Source: M3007 sp044350425 | GTDB taxonomy: Bacteria; Bacteroidota; Bacteroidia; Chitinophagales; Saprospiraceae | DNA length: 64,000 nucleotides | Reading direction: 5' to 3' | Assembly (NCBI GenBank): GCA_044350425.1 | Contig: JBILHS010000001.1 | Location: 62,001 to 126,000 of the forward strand | In this document: positions 43,856 to 53,418 of the stretch, piece after piece | Position numbering within the stretch: position 1 is the stretch's first letter | Layout: each line of letters starts with the position of its first letter | Program-made: the position numbers and the translations under genes | Notes under the pieces: generated by a model | What the model was told of the DNA's origin: nothing | Seen by the model: only the letters and a program-made list of their open reading frames with translations | Database searches by the model: none

Positions 43856-44800
43856 TTACTTTGGGGTATTCATGAGTACTAAATTAGCCTCCGGCAACAT
43901 ATCCATTCGGGCAAGAAAGGTGGCATACATTTTTCGATACAAAGCATTGTCCGGCTCTGTGGCCAATAAATGCGCATAAGTGCTATTCGCAGCATAAAAG
44001 CAGTGCTCTTCCTCTAATTTATAGGCCATCATCAATTGTTGTTCAAAGGGGCTTGCCTCCTGATAGACCGGGTCGCTGGTAAGATCTGTTTGTTTTTCTG
44101 CCAGGCAAGCATGACAAATTTCAAATGCCAAGGGGACTGATTTTGCACTTTGGCCTCTGGTAACCGACCAGGTATATACTGAATCCAGGTTTAGGGCGAG
44201 CTGATCCAGATCAAGGGTGATGGCTGTGTCGCGAACCTGCAATTGAGCAACCGGAACATTCTGCCCGGTATAGAGGGTAAACGTATATGGGCCTACTACA
44301 CCGGTGGTGTCGCGCCATTTAAATATGACGTTGGCGGAGGGCAGTTTGCCGGAGCTCAAAAGCGCCGGAAAGAACGAATAGTCAGGTTTAATCACGCCTT
44401 TTATCCCTCCGCTTGATTTATCCATGTATTTACGATGGTATTTTTTGACGTTCTCTGTACTCTCTCCTTCCTTCACACTTTCGGTCAAAAAATTAAAAAA
44501 GCGGCCTGTAAAGCTCATTTCACTGGCCCGGGTTGCTACACTGACCACATCCTGAACGTTTCTAAATTTACTACCCTTTACCCAAAAGCGATAGCCATTG
44601 TAGACCAGTTTGGCTGATTCATTGCCTTTGCAACGAATCTTTCCTTTCATTTCAAATTGGGTTCCAGGCCCTTTGAGCAACGGAGCTGAGCTCGCCTGCG
44701 GATAATAATAGACCTGACCACTCAATACCGTAATGGCTGATTGTGCAGACACGTCAAATTGTAGAAAAAGGCAGCAGATTGCGAGGGTAATTGTTCTCAT
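43856..44800 (-). CDS. FecR-like secreted protein, paralogue of 41082-42203
   Basis: The 314-residue protein has a signal peptide (ending DVSAQ) and an N-terminal FecR-like beta region (ITVLSGQVYYYPQASSAPLL). An Ig-like domain (about 165-245; NVIFKWRDTTGVVGPYTFTL) and a helical tail (EEEHCFYAANSTYAHLLATE; DNALYRKMYATFLARMDM) follow, the last closely resembling the tail of the protein at 41082-42203. It lacks the 14-residue repeats. It sits between the CHASE2 gene (29 bases) and the M48-like gene (0 bases). The family call is by fold pattern; function is inferred only as an envelope sensory or scaffold protein. Confidence 0.7.
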   Translation of the reverse strand: MRTITLAICCLFLQFDVSAQSAITVLSGQVYYYPQASSAPLLKGPGTQFEMKGKIRCKGNESAKLVYNGYRFWVKGSKFRNVQDVVSVATRASEMSFTGRFFNFLTESVKEGESTENVKKYHRKYMDKSSGGIKGVIKPDYSFFPALLSSGKLPSANVIFKWRDTTGVVGPYTFTLYTGQNVPVAQLQVRDTAITLDLDQLALNLDSVYTWSVTRGQSAKSVPLAFEICHACLAEKQTDLTSDPVYQEASPFEQQLMMAYKLEEEHCFYAANSTYAHLLATEPDNALYRKMYATFLARMDMLPEANLVLMNTPK

Positions 44801-44829
44801 GATTTTACTTGTTTCGATTTTGCAATGTA

Positions 44830-46122
44830 CTATGCTTTGGGGCCGGAATGTTTGTCATGTGTTTTCTCCTCCGTTGATTTCGGTTCCTGAGCGGCCTCAC
44901 TTGGTTTTTCTATACGCTTGAGATGTTTGGACGGCCCTGGAAGCACGTAAGGTATTCGTTCCAAAAGCTTAACCCGCTTACGAATGCCGTTATCATAAAA
45001 CTTTACAGCATCGAAAGTTAAAAGCAAAGCAGTGATCCAATAGGCCACATCCATTTTTATTCGATAAAAATGAAAAAGCAGTGCAACGATAAAAAACAAA
45101 AGGATTATTTCGCCTAGTTGAAGAAAGCGTGTGACGAATTGAAAAGGAAGGCTCACGCGGCGATATATTTGATAGAACAAATGTATGTTAAAATAGCAGA
45201 AAATAAATGTCAACAGCAGGTTAACCCAAAAAGAAAGTTCTCGAATGTAGGTATTGTCGAGCATCATCCGGATGATGTTAGCGTGGATGACCACACCGTA
45301 CATATCCGGGGTATTATGTCCGGTATACCTGATGTTTAAGGGCGTGTAGTGCATGTCCACAATGGGTCTGTTCTTTTCATCCATTGGAACAAAACCGATC
45401 AGCACGATCTTATCCCGAAGATCTGGTTTTGTGTAAAGGATATCGTGTACGCCCAACTGAATAAACAGGTCCTGATCACCGGAATAATAGATCTCTTCTA
45501 CCTCGTTATTCCTTTTAAAGAGTCGTTCTACAGCTGCCGGATCATACATGGATACCACCCGGGTGGCAAATGAAAGACATTCCTCCTCCTCCGTCATTTC
45601 GCGGGGACTGATATACCGTATGGTACTTGAATCATTGTCTACAAAATTGACAAACCCTGTATTGATATAGTTCGAGAAAAAAGTATCGCATCCTTCTTGT
45701 CGCCTGAAAGTTTTTTCATCCTTTTCGAGATCTGCTACCTTATTTGCCAACACAATATTTTCCATGCGCAGCAAGCTTTTCCGGAACATAGAATCAATTC
45801 GCGGATCCTTCTGTTCTTCAAACCGAATATCCAGTCCAATTACTTTAGCCCCTGACTCTACAATTCGATCCACCATCATTCGCAGGGTATCTCTATCGGT
45901 TGGATAGCCCGAGTTTACCAGTACGATCCGATGATCAATTTCAATATTCCTTTTACTCCGCAACCTGGAGTATACAATGTCTGTGATCTCATAATCCCGG
46001 ATGGTTTCATTAAAAGGGTTTAAAAAATGGAAATTGATCCGAATGACGTCCAGAAACCAGATCAGGACAAACATCAGGCAGGTCACAATCAGACTATGTG
46101 GATAAATGAGTTTTCTCAACAT
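44830..46122 (-). CDS. CHASE2 domain membrane protein
   Basis: The 430-residue protein has one N-terminal membrane helix (about 10-30) and a large CHASE2 sensory domain (about 40-300) with VLVNSGYPTDRDTLRMMVDRIV, split here as VLVNSGYPTD and RDTLRMMVDRIVESGAKVIG. GLDIRFEE, LRDKIVLIGFVPMDEKNRP and DMYGVVIHANIIRMMLDN are typical CHASE2 motifs. Three further helices (about 305-400) and a charged cytoplasmic tail rich in Glu/Lys/Pro follow. There is no kinase, cyclase or GGDEF output, so a signal would have to pass to partners. ATG 46122 is preferred over a frame to 46152. It leads the four-gene operon down to 41082. Confidence 0.85.
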   Translation of the reverse strand: MLRKLIYPHSLIVTCLMFVLIWFLDVIRINFHFLNPFNETIRDYEITDIVYSRLRSKRNIEIDHRIVLVNSGYPTDRDTLRMMVDRIVESGAKVIGLDIRFEEQKDPRIDSMFRKSLLRMENIVLANKVADLEKDEKTFRRQEGCDTFFSNYINTGFVNFVDNDSSTIRYISPREMTEEEECLSFATRVVSMYDPAAVERLFKRNNEVEEIYYSGDQDLFIQLGVHDILYTKPDLRDKIVLIGFVPMDEKNRPIVDMHYTPLNIRYTGHNTPDMYGVVIHANIIRMMLDNTYIRELSFWVNLLLTFIFCYFNIHLFYQIYRRVSLPFQFVTRFLQLGEIILLFFIVALLFHFYRIKMDVAYWITALLLTFDAVKFYDNGIRKRVKLLERIPYVLPGPSKHLKRIEKPSEAAQEPKSTEEKTHDKHSGPKA

Positions 46123-46222
46123 GATAAAGCTCCAAAACAGGTTGCCCGACAAGGTATAAAAACTACCAGAATTAGCATCTTTTTCAAAATTAAGACTGTA
46201 TTTTCACCGCAAAAAAAATCTT

Positions 46223-47553
46223 ATGTTGCGCAAAACCCTTTGTCTGCTTTCTTTCCTCCACTTTTTCGGAGCGCTTCCGGCGCAGGATCTGCATGTTTAT
46301 TACAACGTATTCAGGGATTCGGTTTACTATGTTCAAAACGGCAAAACCACGGATAAACCTACTATCAGAAAAGGAAATACGGTACAGCTCCACGTCGAGA
46401 ACTACAACAACTACCTTTATGAGGTCTCCGTTGCCATTGAAAAAGAGGAGATCCCGGTAGCAAGTACCCAAACCGCTGGATTGCTTGGTCAAATCGGTGG
46501 CGGCGGTGCCATGCCCTTCAGTTTTCTTTTCAAAGGAGGTGATCAGATGCTGGGTAAATTCTTCTCTCCGCTTTCTGGCGATGATTTGGAAGAGGGAAGT
46601 GGGTTTACAAAAACAGCGGCTGAAAAAGAACGTCTGGAAAAAGTGGCCCAGCTTAAAAAAATGGAAGCTGATTTTAGTACTGCAAAAGAAAAATTGTTTG
46701 CCCTTGAAAGCGCTCTGAAAACCATGCAGGAGCAAGTTCAACAAAAATTAGCCGCACAGCGCATTCAGGCTTTTGCTGTAGAGGAGATCGACCACATCCG
46801 CTACAACGCACACCTTGAACCCAGCCAAATCAAACGTATGTCCGGCGAATATATGGAGCGGATTTTTGCCGAAAAAGATCCCAACAAAATTGACCTCAAC
46901 CAGGTGCTCAAGATCGCAGACGCACAAACTGAACTGCCCAAATCCATCCTGGAGTATCGAAAAAAAGCGGATCAATATGCCACCAGTGCCGGCATGTAGC
47001 GACCAGTGAAAAACTGAGTATGCAGTTGAAGCTTTCACCGATCGATTCTTTGGAACGGAAAGGCATAAAAACGATTGAATTAACTCCCGTAGTTGTGAAT
47101 GTTTTTGGCGGAATGCGTGTCCGGGCCAGCGTTGGACTCAATTTCGGGCAGTTTTTTAGCCGTCCACAAACCTTTTTTATCCGGGACTCCGTGCTGCAAT
47201 CCAGCAATAAGGATGCCTTTGTTCCCGTCATGACCTCATTCGTACATTTTTACGCGCCTAGTCCACGCGCCGTATCCATTGCAGGAACCTTTGGTGTGGG
47301 CTTTCCGCTCGGTGGTGGTGAAAACCTGCAAGCCATCTCTTTCTTCCTGGGGTCGAGCCTGCTTTTTGGAAAAGGAGAACGCATCGTACTAAATGCCGGG
47401 ATCATGGGAGGTAAAAAGGAGCAACTTTCTCAAGGGTATAAAATCGGTGATGCCTACGGTTTGGAGTCCATCGAGGCACCCACGACCTCGGTTTATGCAT
47501 TGGGCTATTATCTTGGCGTTTCCTTCAATCTGGCAGGTGGTGGATCGAACTAA
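46223..47553 (+). pseudogene. Secreted coiled-coil/barrel protein, split by a probable frameshift
   Basis: Two frames abut. The first, 46223-46999, encodes 258 residues with a signal peptide (ending LPAQ), a beta domain and a coiled coil (LEKVAQLKKMEADFSTAKEK). The second, 47020-47553, encodes 177 residues rich in alternating strands and ending LGYYLGVSFNLAGGGSN, barrel-like. The second frame is open back past its ATG to about 46990 and reads VATSEKLSMQLKLSPI, continuing naturally from YATSAG of the first. Frames differ by one shift near 46990-47000. Either a frameshift mutation or sequence error split one 440-residue protein, or two genes are translated in tandem. Family unknown. Confidence 0.55.
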
Positions 47554-47575
47554 GAGCTTGTTCGGGATTTAAGAA

Positions 47576-49303
47576 TCAGGACTTAAACAAAACCCAGCGT
47601 TCTAATTTCTGCTCTTTAGGAGTACTCCCTTTCAGCATAAACAGAATAGCCCGGGCATCATCATAGGCTAAGATCTCTCCATCAGGGGTGCGAATGCTTC
47701 GCATTGCGGTGCCGTAAGCTTTTTCAATATCGGCCCGCGTTGCTCCAATTCCGATGCCTCTGGCTGTTTTTTGCGGATATTTGGAATGGGTGATCAGCAT
47801 TTTAATCCCCCCTGCACCAAAAAGTTGTGAATTAGGGCCTTTTCGGGAGTCGCGGATAAATTCAATGTCTGCACCCACCGGGAGTATTTTTTTATCTGCT
47901 GTGGGTGTTTCCAACAAAAAGATATCCATTCCATCGATCAGCTCCTCCTCCAAAGGTGCTTCAGGTGGCTGCGGTGGAGCAGGAAGCGATTGATGGTCCA
48001 ACTTAGCCAGGTTGTACGCCGCCAGGCCTCCGCCTTCCAACTTTGCTATAGCAGAAAAGCGCTCCCTGGCCTTATTTTCTCCGGCACTTGTTCCAGACAA
48101 TGCATCCAATATACCTAGGAGAATCTCCATATCATGGGCTGATTTTGCATATTTACCAATTGCAACGCCTTTGGCCTCTACCTCTGCATAAAAACGGGCC
48201 CTTAATGTATCCCCCATTAAGGCCAGCGCGCAGGCCTTGTTTACATAAGCAGGTGCATAATTATGGTCCAGGCTGATGGCTGCTTCAAAGTGCTGGATGG
48301 CTTGCAGGAGTAGTTTGTTGCGTTTGGCCACCTCATCCTCACCCCTGCTGTTGGCCATGTCCAGATCCAGTTGAATGGGATATCTATATATCTGTTCATT
48401 GGCAGTAAAGAATTTCAAAGCCTGGAGCATAGCAGTCACCCCAACATTGTTGTACACTTCTCGACTCTGGTATTCAAATAAGAGCGTTCTGTAAAATTGA
48501 TACGCTTCATCATATTTACCAATGGAAACCAGAAGGTTCGCCATATCAAATACATCCACCAGATCATTCATTCTGTCAGCCGAGCGCTCGCTCATATCTT
48601 CACGTTCTGTACGGCTTACATAACCCTCCATATGATCGCTAAGATCAAAAGCCTTGTACAATTTACCAATCAACTTAGGGCCAATGTGAAGGCTTCCAAA
48701 ACCTGCAGAATACGCCAGGAAACCGCCCAGATAATCGCATTGGGCTTCCCGTTCTACATTTTTGAATTCAAGTAAAAGGTCGTCAAAACGCCGGACCCTT
48801 TTTTGGAAATTAGTGTCCTTTTTAGTTTTTTCGATCTCTATAAATAAAGAGTCCATCTCTTTAGCGATCCCCAGGTTAGCATTGTCCAGTTCAAAATCAC
48901 TTCTCCAGGCATGTTTTTCGTAATAATGGGTCAGTTCGTGTCCAAGCAAAAAAGCGATCGCAGCCTCCGACTGGTTTCCAAACCCTTCACAAACCCTGAA
49001 GGCTTTTTCACTTAAAAATATTCTGACAGGATCCCCGTATTGGATGGACGCTACACCGGAGGTATCCCCGGTGATTGCAAATTCAGGCACCGGGTAGCGA
49101 AAGTCGCCTCTGGCCTCTACCAGCCTGCTATACACTTTTACAGATTTTTCAAAGGCCGGTCCGGTTTTGATTGCTTTTTTCATGGCTCCTTTGGTGGCAA
49201 ATTTTTTAGGAATCATGTTGAATTCGCCAAAGCTGCGGGTTTGAGCGAAGGTTCCAGTCCAGGAAATGATTATTGTCAGCAAACACAAAACGGACTTTTT
49301 CAT
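47576..49303 (-). CDS. M48-like metallopeptidase with TPR-like region, exported
   Basis: The 575-residue protein has a signal peptide (ending GTFAQ) and the zinc motif HELTHYYEKHAW (His122, His126). EREAQCDYLGGFLAYSAGFG supplies the probable third ligand. A helical TPR-like region (about 250-390; FEAAISLDHNYAPAYVNKAC) and a C-terminal domain (GIGIGATRADIEKAYGTAMR) complete it. It is paralogous to the gene at 42239-43855 over its whole length, at about 30% by eye. The downstream convergent neighbour is the split barrel gene; upstream is OmpA, 104 bases away, so the pair may be co-transcribed. Confidence 0.8.
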   Translation of the reverse strand: MKKSVLCLLTIIISWTGTFAQTRSFGEFNMIPKKFATKGAMKKAIKTGPAFEKSVKVYSRLVEARGDFRYPVPEFAITGDTSGVASIQYGDPVRIFLSEKAFRVCEGFGNQSEAAIAFLLGHELTHYYEKHAWRSDFELDNANLGIAKEMDSLFIEIEKTKKDTNFQKRVRRFDDLLLEFKNVEREAQCDYLGGFLAYSAGFGSLHIGPKLIGKLYKAFDLSDHMEGYVSRTEREDMSERSADRMNDLVDVFDMANLLVSIGKYDEAYQFYRTLLFEYQSREVYNNVGVTAMLQALKFFTANEQIYRYPIQLDLDMANSRGEDEVAKRNKLLLQAIQHFEAAISLDHNYAPAYVNKACALALMGDTLRARFYAEVEAKGVAIGKYAKSAHDMEILLGILDALSGTSAGENKARERFSAIAKLEGGGLAAYNLAKLDHQSLPAPPQPPEAPLEEELIDGMDIFLLETPTADKKILPVGADIEFIRDSRKGPNSQLFGAGGIKMLITHSKYPQKTARGIGIGATRADIEKAYGTAMRSIRTPDGEILAYDDARAILFMLKGSTPKEQKLERWVLFKS

Positions 49304-49407
49304 CGTTCACAAATTTTATAAAGTGAGGCTTTCTCAAGCAATAAACACCCCGATCATGAAGTGCATCTTCATGAAAGCAAAAAATATGAGCGTGAAATAG
49401 GCGAGGA

Positions 49408-50520
49408 TTATCTCGGGAGCACCCTGAACTCTGTGCGTCTGTTTTTTGCGTGCAGTTCTTCCGGACATTCGATTCCGTTGCCACAATGGTTGACGAGCTG
49501 TGTCTCACCGTAGCCATGGTATTCCATTCTCGAGCGTTTGATTCCTTTTGACACCAGGTAATCAACCACCGCTTTAGCCCGACGTTCTGACAGATCCAGG
49601 TTAAAATCGTCAGAAGCCCGTGAATCCGTATGAGAATTGATCTCTACCCGGATCTCTGGTTTTTTAACCATCAGGGCAAACAACTTCTCATCAACCACGG
49701 CCCTTGATTTTGAGTCCAGAACATCACTGTTCAGTCCGTAATATACTGGCAAAATATTGAACTCCAACAGCGTACATTCGATCTTTCTCCATTCATATCC
49801 ATCTCCGGACCCGGTGCTTCTTCTGTCGCGCACCTGAAATATTTCTTCGCGGACTTCGGGTGCAACATCTGTAGAATCTGTGGTTTCATCCTTCACCAAC
49901 ACCTTTTTCTGAAGGATAACATATTCTGCCGGGATCTCAATTTCACGGACCGTTGCCGCTGTTTCGATCACCCGTCTTTTGACCGTTTTATAACGTCCCT
50001 TTTGTTTTTCGCTAAAATAGGTAGGTTTAGAAACGATCTTTTTGACCGGGATCGACTTGTTGATGGCCTCATATACTACGTAACAGACCACATCGCAATC
50101 GCCGGGAATCAGTGACTTGCAGCCAGCCAGAGGTGGACGAGACTCGAAACGAGAGTAGGCCGGCTGTATCTCTATGACCTCAAAAGTATCCAGTGTCTTG
50201 ACTGGCACCAGGGTGATTTTGCTGATCGGCTCTTCTACTAAAAACGTGTCTGTTACCTCCCGATACACTGCGGGAACATATTCAAACCTTTTGGACGCTT
50301 CACGAACCATCACCTGCTCCTCCACGGTTTTATAGACTGCCGGCACGATCTTGTACTGTTTGTAGGAGGGCGTGACCACCACTTTTTCAATTTCAGAGAT
50401 CTCTTCGATCGGGCAACGGATATAACAGGCTCCTGGCTCGGGATTTGAAGGGTAATTTTGTGCTTGAACGGCCGTAATGGCAAGTGTTACAAAAAGAAGT
50501 AGTGTTGTGAAAATCCGCAT
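49408..50520 (-). CDS. OmpA-family peptidoglycan-associated protein
   Basis: The 370-residue protein has a signal peptide (ending AVQAQ). A long N-terminal region (about 30-240) of repeated short motifs built from VxPxYxxxxxxVxxxxKTVEE-like strands follows, for example VPAVYKTVEEQVMVREASKR and YVPAVYREVTDTFLVEE. A C-terminal OmpA domain (about 255-370) has EINSHTDSRASDDFNLDLSE, RAKAVVDYLVSKGI and the final AKNRRTEFRV. OmpA domains bind diaminopimelate in peptidoglycan, so it links envelope layers. The motif-rich N-terminal half has no family I can name. It lies upstream of the M48-like gene. Confidence 0.87.
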   Translation of the reverse strand: MRIFTTLLLFVTLAITAVQAQNYPSNPEPGACYIRCPIEEISEIEKVVVTPSYKQYKIVPAVYKTVEEQVMVREASKRFEYVPAVYREVTDTFLVEEPISKITLVPVKTLDTFEVIEIQPAYSRFESRPPLAGCKSLIPGDCDVVCYVVYEAINKSIPVKKIVSKPTYFSEKQKGRYKTVKRRVIETAATVREIEIPAEYVILQKKVLVKDETTDSTDVAPEVREEIFQVRDRRSTGSGDGYEWRKIECTLLEFNILPVYYGLNSDVLDSKSRAVVDEKLFALMVKKPEIRVEINSHTDSRASDDFNLDLSERRAKAVVDYLVSKGIKRSRMEYHGYGETQLVNHCGNGIECPEELHAKNRRTEFRVLPR

Positions 50521-50548
50521 TGTTACAATGGTGTTTTAATAAAACTGC

Positions 50549-50556
50549 TACATTTG
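50549..50556 (+). promoter_or_regulatory. -7 box TACATTTG, 100 bases before the TlpA-like gene
   Basis: An exact TAnnTTTG match in the 135-base divergent gap between ompA-like and tlpA-like genes. It lacks a -33 TTG. Confidence 0.35.
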
Positions 50557-50655
50557 ACGATGTTAATGCTTTTTTGAACCCGTGTGAACTTTCTTCCGAA
50601 GGCAACCGATTAAAACTAGCGCGTAAAACTACATACATTGTCAAATTAGAGTATT

Positions 50656-51171
50656 ATGTTCTTTGGAAAATCACTTCAATTTGTTTTGCTGCTGAGCATC
50701 TTCGCCGTTCAGTGCAGCGCACCCAGGCAGACCCAAGCCCCTGCTTCCGAGCCGGAAAGCTCCAGTAACCGCATGTCAAAGATCAAAATCACAGATCTGG
50801 ACGGAAAGCCCGTTGCGCTTTCTGACTTCAAAGGCAAGCCCGTATTTTTAAATTTTTGGGCCACCTGGTGCGGCCCCTGTGTCAGTGAAATGGCCTCTAT
50901 TGAAAAGGCCTCCCAGCAATTCAAGGAGGATATTGTGTTTCTTGCGGTCAGCAATGAATCTCCTGCACTCATCAAATCTTACCTCAAAAAAAACAAGTTC
51001 AGTTTCAACTTTGCACATTTGGATGTCAGTTATCTGGACGTTTATGTGGTTGCATTGCCCACCACCCTCCTGATTGACGCAACTGGCGAAGTGGTGGAGG
51101 AGGAAGAAGGTTTTCGAAACTGGGCAAGTCCGAGCAGCCTGGCCAAGTTGAGTGCGCTGGTGAAAAAGTAA
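50656..51171 (+). CDS. TlpA-like thioredoxin lipoprotein
   Basis: The 171-residue protein has a lipoprotein signal (lipobox AVQC, Cys20) and a thioredoxin-fold domain (about 42-170). The redox motif WCGPC (71-75) sits in NFWATWCGPCVSEM, and the cis-Pro is in VALPTTLLIDATGEV. This is the TlpA/ResA class of periplasmic thiol-disulfide reductases, which reduce cysteines of exported proteins or in cytochrome c maturation. The end of the WD40-caspase pseudogene frame overlaps its 3' end on the other strand by 130 bases, which is not functional. Confidence 0.87.
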   Translation: MFFGKSLQFVLLLSIFAVQCSAPRQTQAPASEPESSSNRMSKIKITDLDGKPVALSDFKGKPVFLNFWATWCGPCVSEMASIEKASQQFKEDIVFLAVSNESPALIKSYLKKNKFSFNFAHLDVSYLDVYVVALPTTLLIDATGEVVEEEEGFRNWASPSSLAKLSALVKK

Positions 51172-51230
51172 GGGTTGAGCAATCTTTTTGAGCTTCGGGG
51201 TTCTTTCGGATCCGGTAACAAAGGTGGCCG

Positions 51231-53393
51231 ATTCAGCACTTGTGCTAAAATGAGTTTCACCCTTGCTGCAGGGTCTTTACCTCCCTTGAGTTGAAAGGTA
51301 TTTCCCACGGCCGTATTTCCTTTGAACAGTTTTCCGGCGAGAGAGACTTTTTCTCCCTCGATGGTGTAATTGCCATGTATGGAATATCCGTCCAGGTATT
51401 TAGGAATATCGTAATAAACGTATTTCGCTTGAGCTCCTTTCACTGCTTGCCCATGAAAAAAATTATTGATTGACTCTGAAAGTCCTATTGGATCGTTAAA
51501 TTACTCACGATCCTGGAAATAACTCCAAATCACCACAGGTTTTAGTTGAGCTACTTCAATTTTAACACTTTCATCCTTGACTCCAATGGGAAAGCTGGAA
51601 GTGCCCTTTGGCGCTGCGATCACAGGAGTCAGTACCTTTTTGATGGATTGGGCAAGTTTAGGCACTAAAGTTCGTAAACTTTGAAAAAGCGTCATAATGT
51701 CTACATATTTTCCTTCCTTTAAAGCAGTGCCGCTCATCCCTTGAAGGTACACCTGATCTCCAAACAATCGCTCACCGGTATTACGAAGTGCTTTAGCCAT
51801 TTCGGAGGCATCCACATCAGGAAAGCTTAGGCTTTTACTGGCATCTGTATACATCACCCGTCTTTCTTTAGAAGATCCGGCCAACACCTTTTTCCCATCC
51901 GGTGAAAAGGTCAGTGCGGTAGCAACTTCGAGGCAAAATGTCGGTCCTCGAAGCTCGTATCTGTGGGGCTTCCAAAAGGAAAGGTACAGACTACTGGACA
52001 TTTTGACGTTGGACACTAGACACGATTCTGTAAGTGCATGATTTTCAATTTTTTAGAGTGCAAGTCCAACGTCTATTGTCAAAATGTCCAGTAGTCTGGG
52101 AAAGGTATCTCTGAAAAGCTCACCTCGGCGATCCGACCGAAGCAGTTGACGCCCGTCCGGGCTAAGGGCAAAATTATCGACAGGTAGCTTCTGTACCACC
52201 AACTCATCCCGTTGATTCAGTTCCCAACGGCTAAACATGCCATCGGCTCTGCTCATGACCATTTGTTTACAATCGGCGCTGAACTGAATATTCGTTTCCA
52301 TGGCCCCGCCCCACTGCATCCTGAATTTTTCTTTACCCGTGGACACCTCCCAGAGCCGCACGGTCCGATCGGAGCTGGCTGTAAGCAGCAGATTTCCATC
52401 GTTACTGAGGTCAACCTGATTGATAATCTCAGACAAAGAATCATGGAACATCATTAACTGATCTTTTTCCACATTCCACAAGATTAAACCGCCATGGCCT
52501 ATCCGCTTAAAAGGAATGCCAGGTGTGACACCCGTGAAAAAGGTGGGGCTTCCCAAGCCTACAGCCAATATTTTGCCATTTGCAGAAAAAGCAAAATCTA
52601 CAATAGGTAGGTTTAGCGCCTTCGCGTCTTGCTCCAGGGCGAGCAAGCATTTTTGGATATTTTGTTGGAAATCATTGAACTCCGTCAGCGTATGCCTATG
52701 TAGTAAAGCGGGGTTGAAGGCACCAGACCATCGGTTGATATCTGGTGCAGCCTTTTTTTTGCCACTTTCGGTATCCCATCCCTGCAGGAATGATCCATCG
52801 TTTTTGCAGACACTTACCGTATGGTCCTCCGGCCCAAAAACCAGGATACCAGTTGCTGCTTTCTTTACCCTTTGGCTCCACCGCAGGCGGCCATCCTATA
52901 GGTCACAGCAAGCAAGTTTATCTTTGTTATAGGCAGCCACCATGCACCTGCGATCGGGAGATATCATTACAGAATAAACCTCCATACTTTCGATATCTGA
53001 CACCCGGGTGCTCCCATCAGCATTAGTCTCAGTCTTAAAATATTTGTTTACAGGAAGTATCACCTTCCAGAGAAGCCTACCCGTATTTAAATCCCAGGAG
53101 TTCAGGCTTGCATCTTCCAACAGCGCTAATACCTCCTGACCAGAAGCGGAAAAGCTGATCAAGCGCGGACTGGCTACGATTGGAATGCCACGGACAAATT
53201 TTCCGCTGTTCAAATCCCAGAGGATCAGTCGTTCTGCATCTGCGCTCAGCGCCTGACGGTCATCCGGCGAGAAACATACCAGCTTAACCTCAGAAGAATG
53301 GCCTTCCTGCTGAGCAATCAGTTCCAGAATTTGGGCAGACAGAAAAGCTGGCAAAAAGCATGACAAAAGGAGGTGGAAGAAATGTTTTATCAT
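51231..53393 (-). pseudogene. Degenerate WD40-caspase paralogue (third copy)
   Basis: The remains read on the minus strand from ATG 53393: a signal peptide and WD40 repeats to residue 165, a TAG (52898-52896), and then the same frame continuing WD40-like to about 52100. Downstream come the miniature element, another WD40 scrap (ALTFSPDGKKVLAGSSKERR), a jump at about 51857 to TDASKSLSFPDVDASEMAKA (caspase-domain start) and a second jump at about 51742 into GMSGTALKEGKYVDIMTLF. A TAA near 51503 and the C-terminal domain (GAQAKYVYYDIPKYLDGYSI, ending near 51231) follow. The jumps remove about 165 residues holding both catalytic residues. Compared with the intact copy at 56852-59941 it is inactive. 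Confidence 0.88.
51978..52107. mobile_element. 112-bp miniature inverted-repeat element with 9-bp target duplication
   Basis: The element spans 51987-52098. Perfect 21-bp terminal inverted repeats (51987-52007 and 52078-52098) start CAGACTACTGGACATTTT and end AAAATGTCCAGTAGTCTG. The 9-bp direct repeat GGAAAGGTA flanks it at 51978-51986 and 52099-52107, marking a target duplication. The middle 70 bases carry no open frame; a shorter inverted repeat GTTGGAC/GTCCAAC lies just inside. It has no transposase, so it must be moved in trans. It sits inside the WD40-caspase pseudogene, and its core resembles the repeat at 27425-27510. Confidence 0.88.
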
Positions 53394-53418
53394 ACGTATG
53401 GAATTTTTAGGTTCAAAA

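Noticed and set aside
51042..51443. Separate small gene after the pseudogene
   Set aside because: Its first 70 residues are the C-terminal domain of the broken caspase gene and the rest is antisense to the TlpA-like gene; it starts at an internal GTG.
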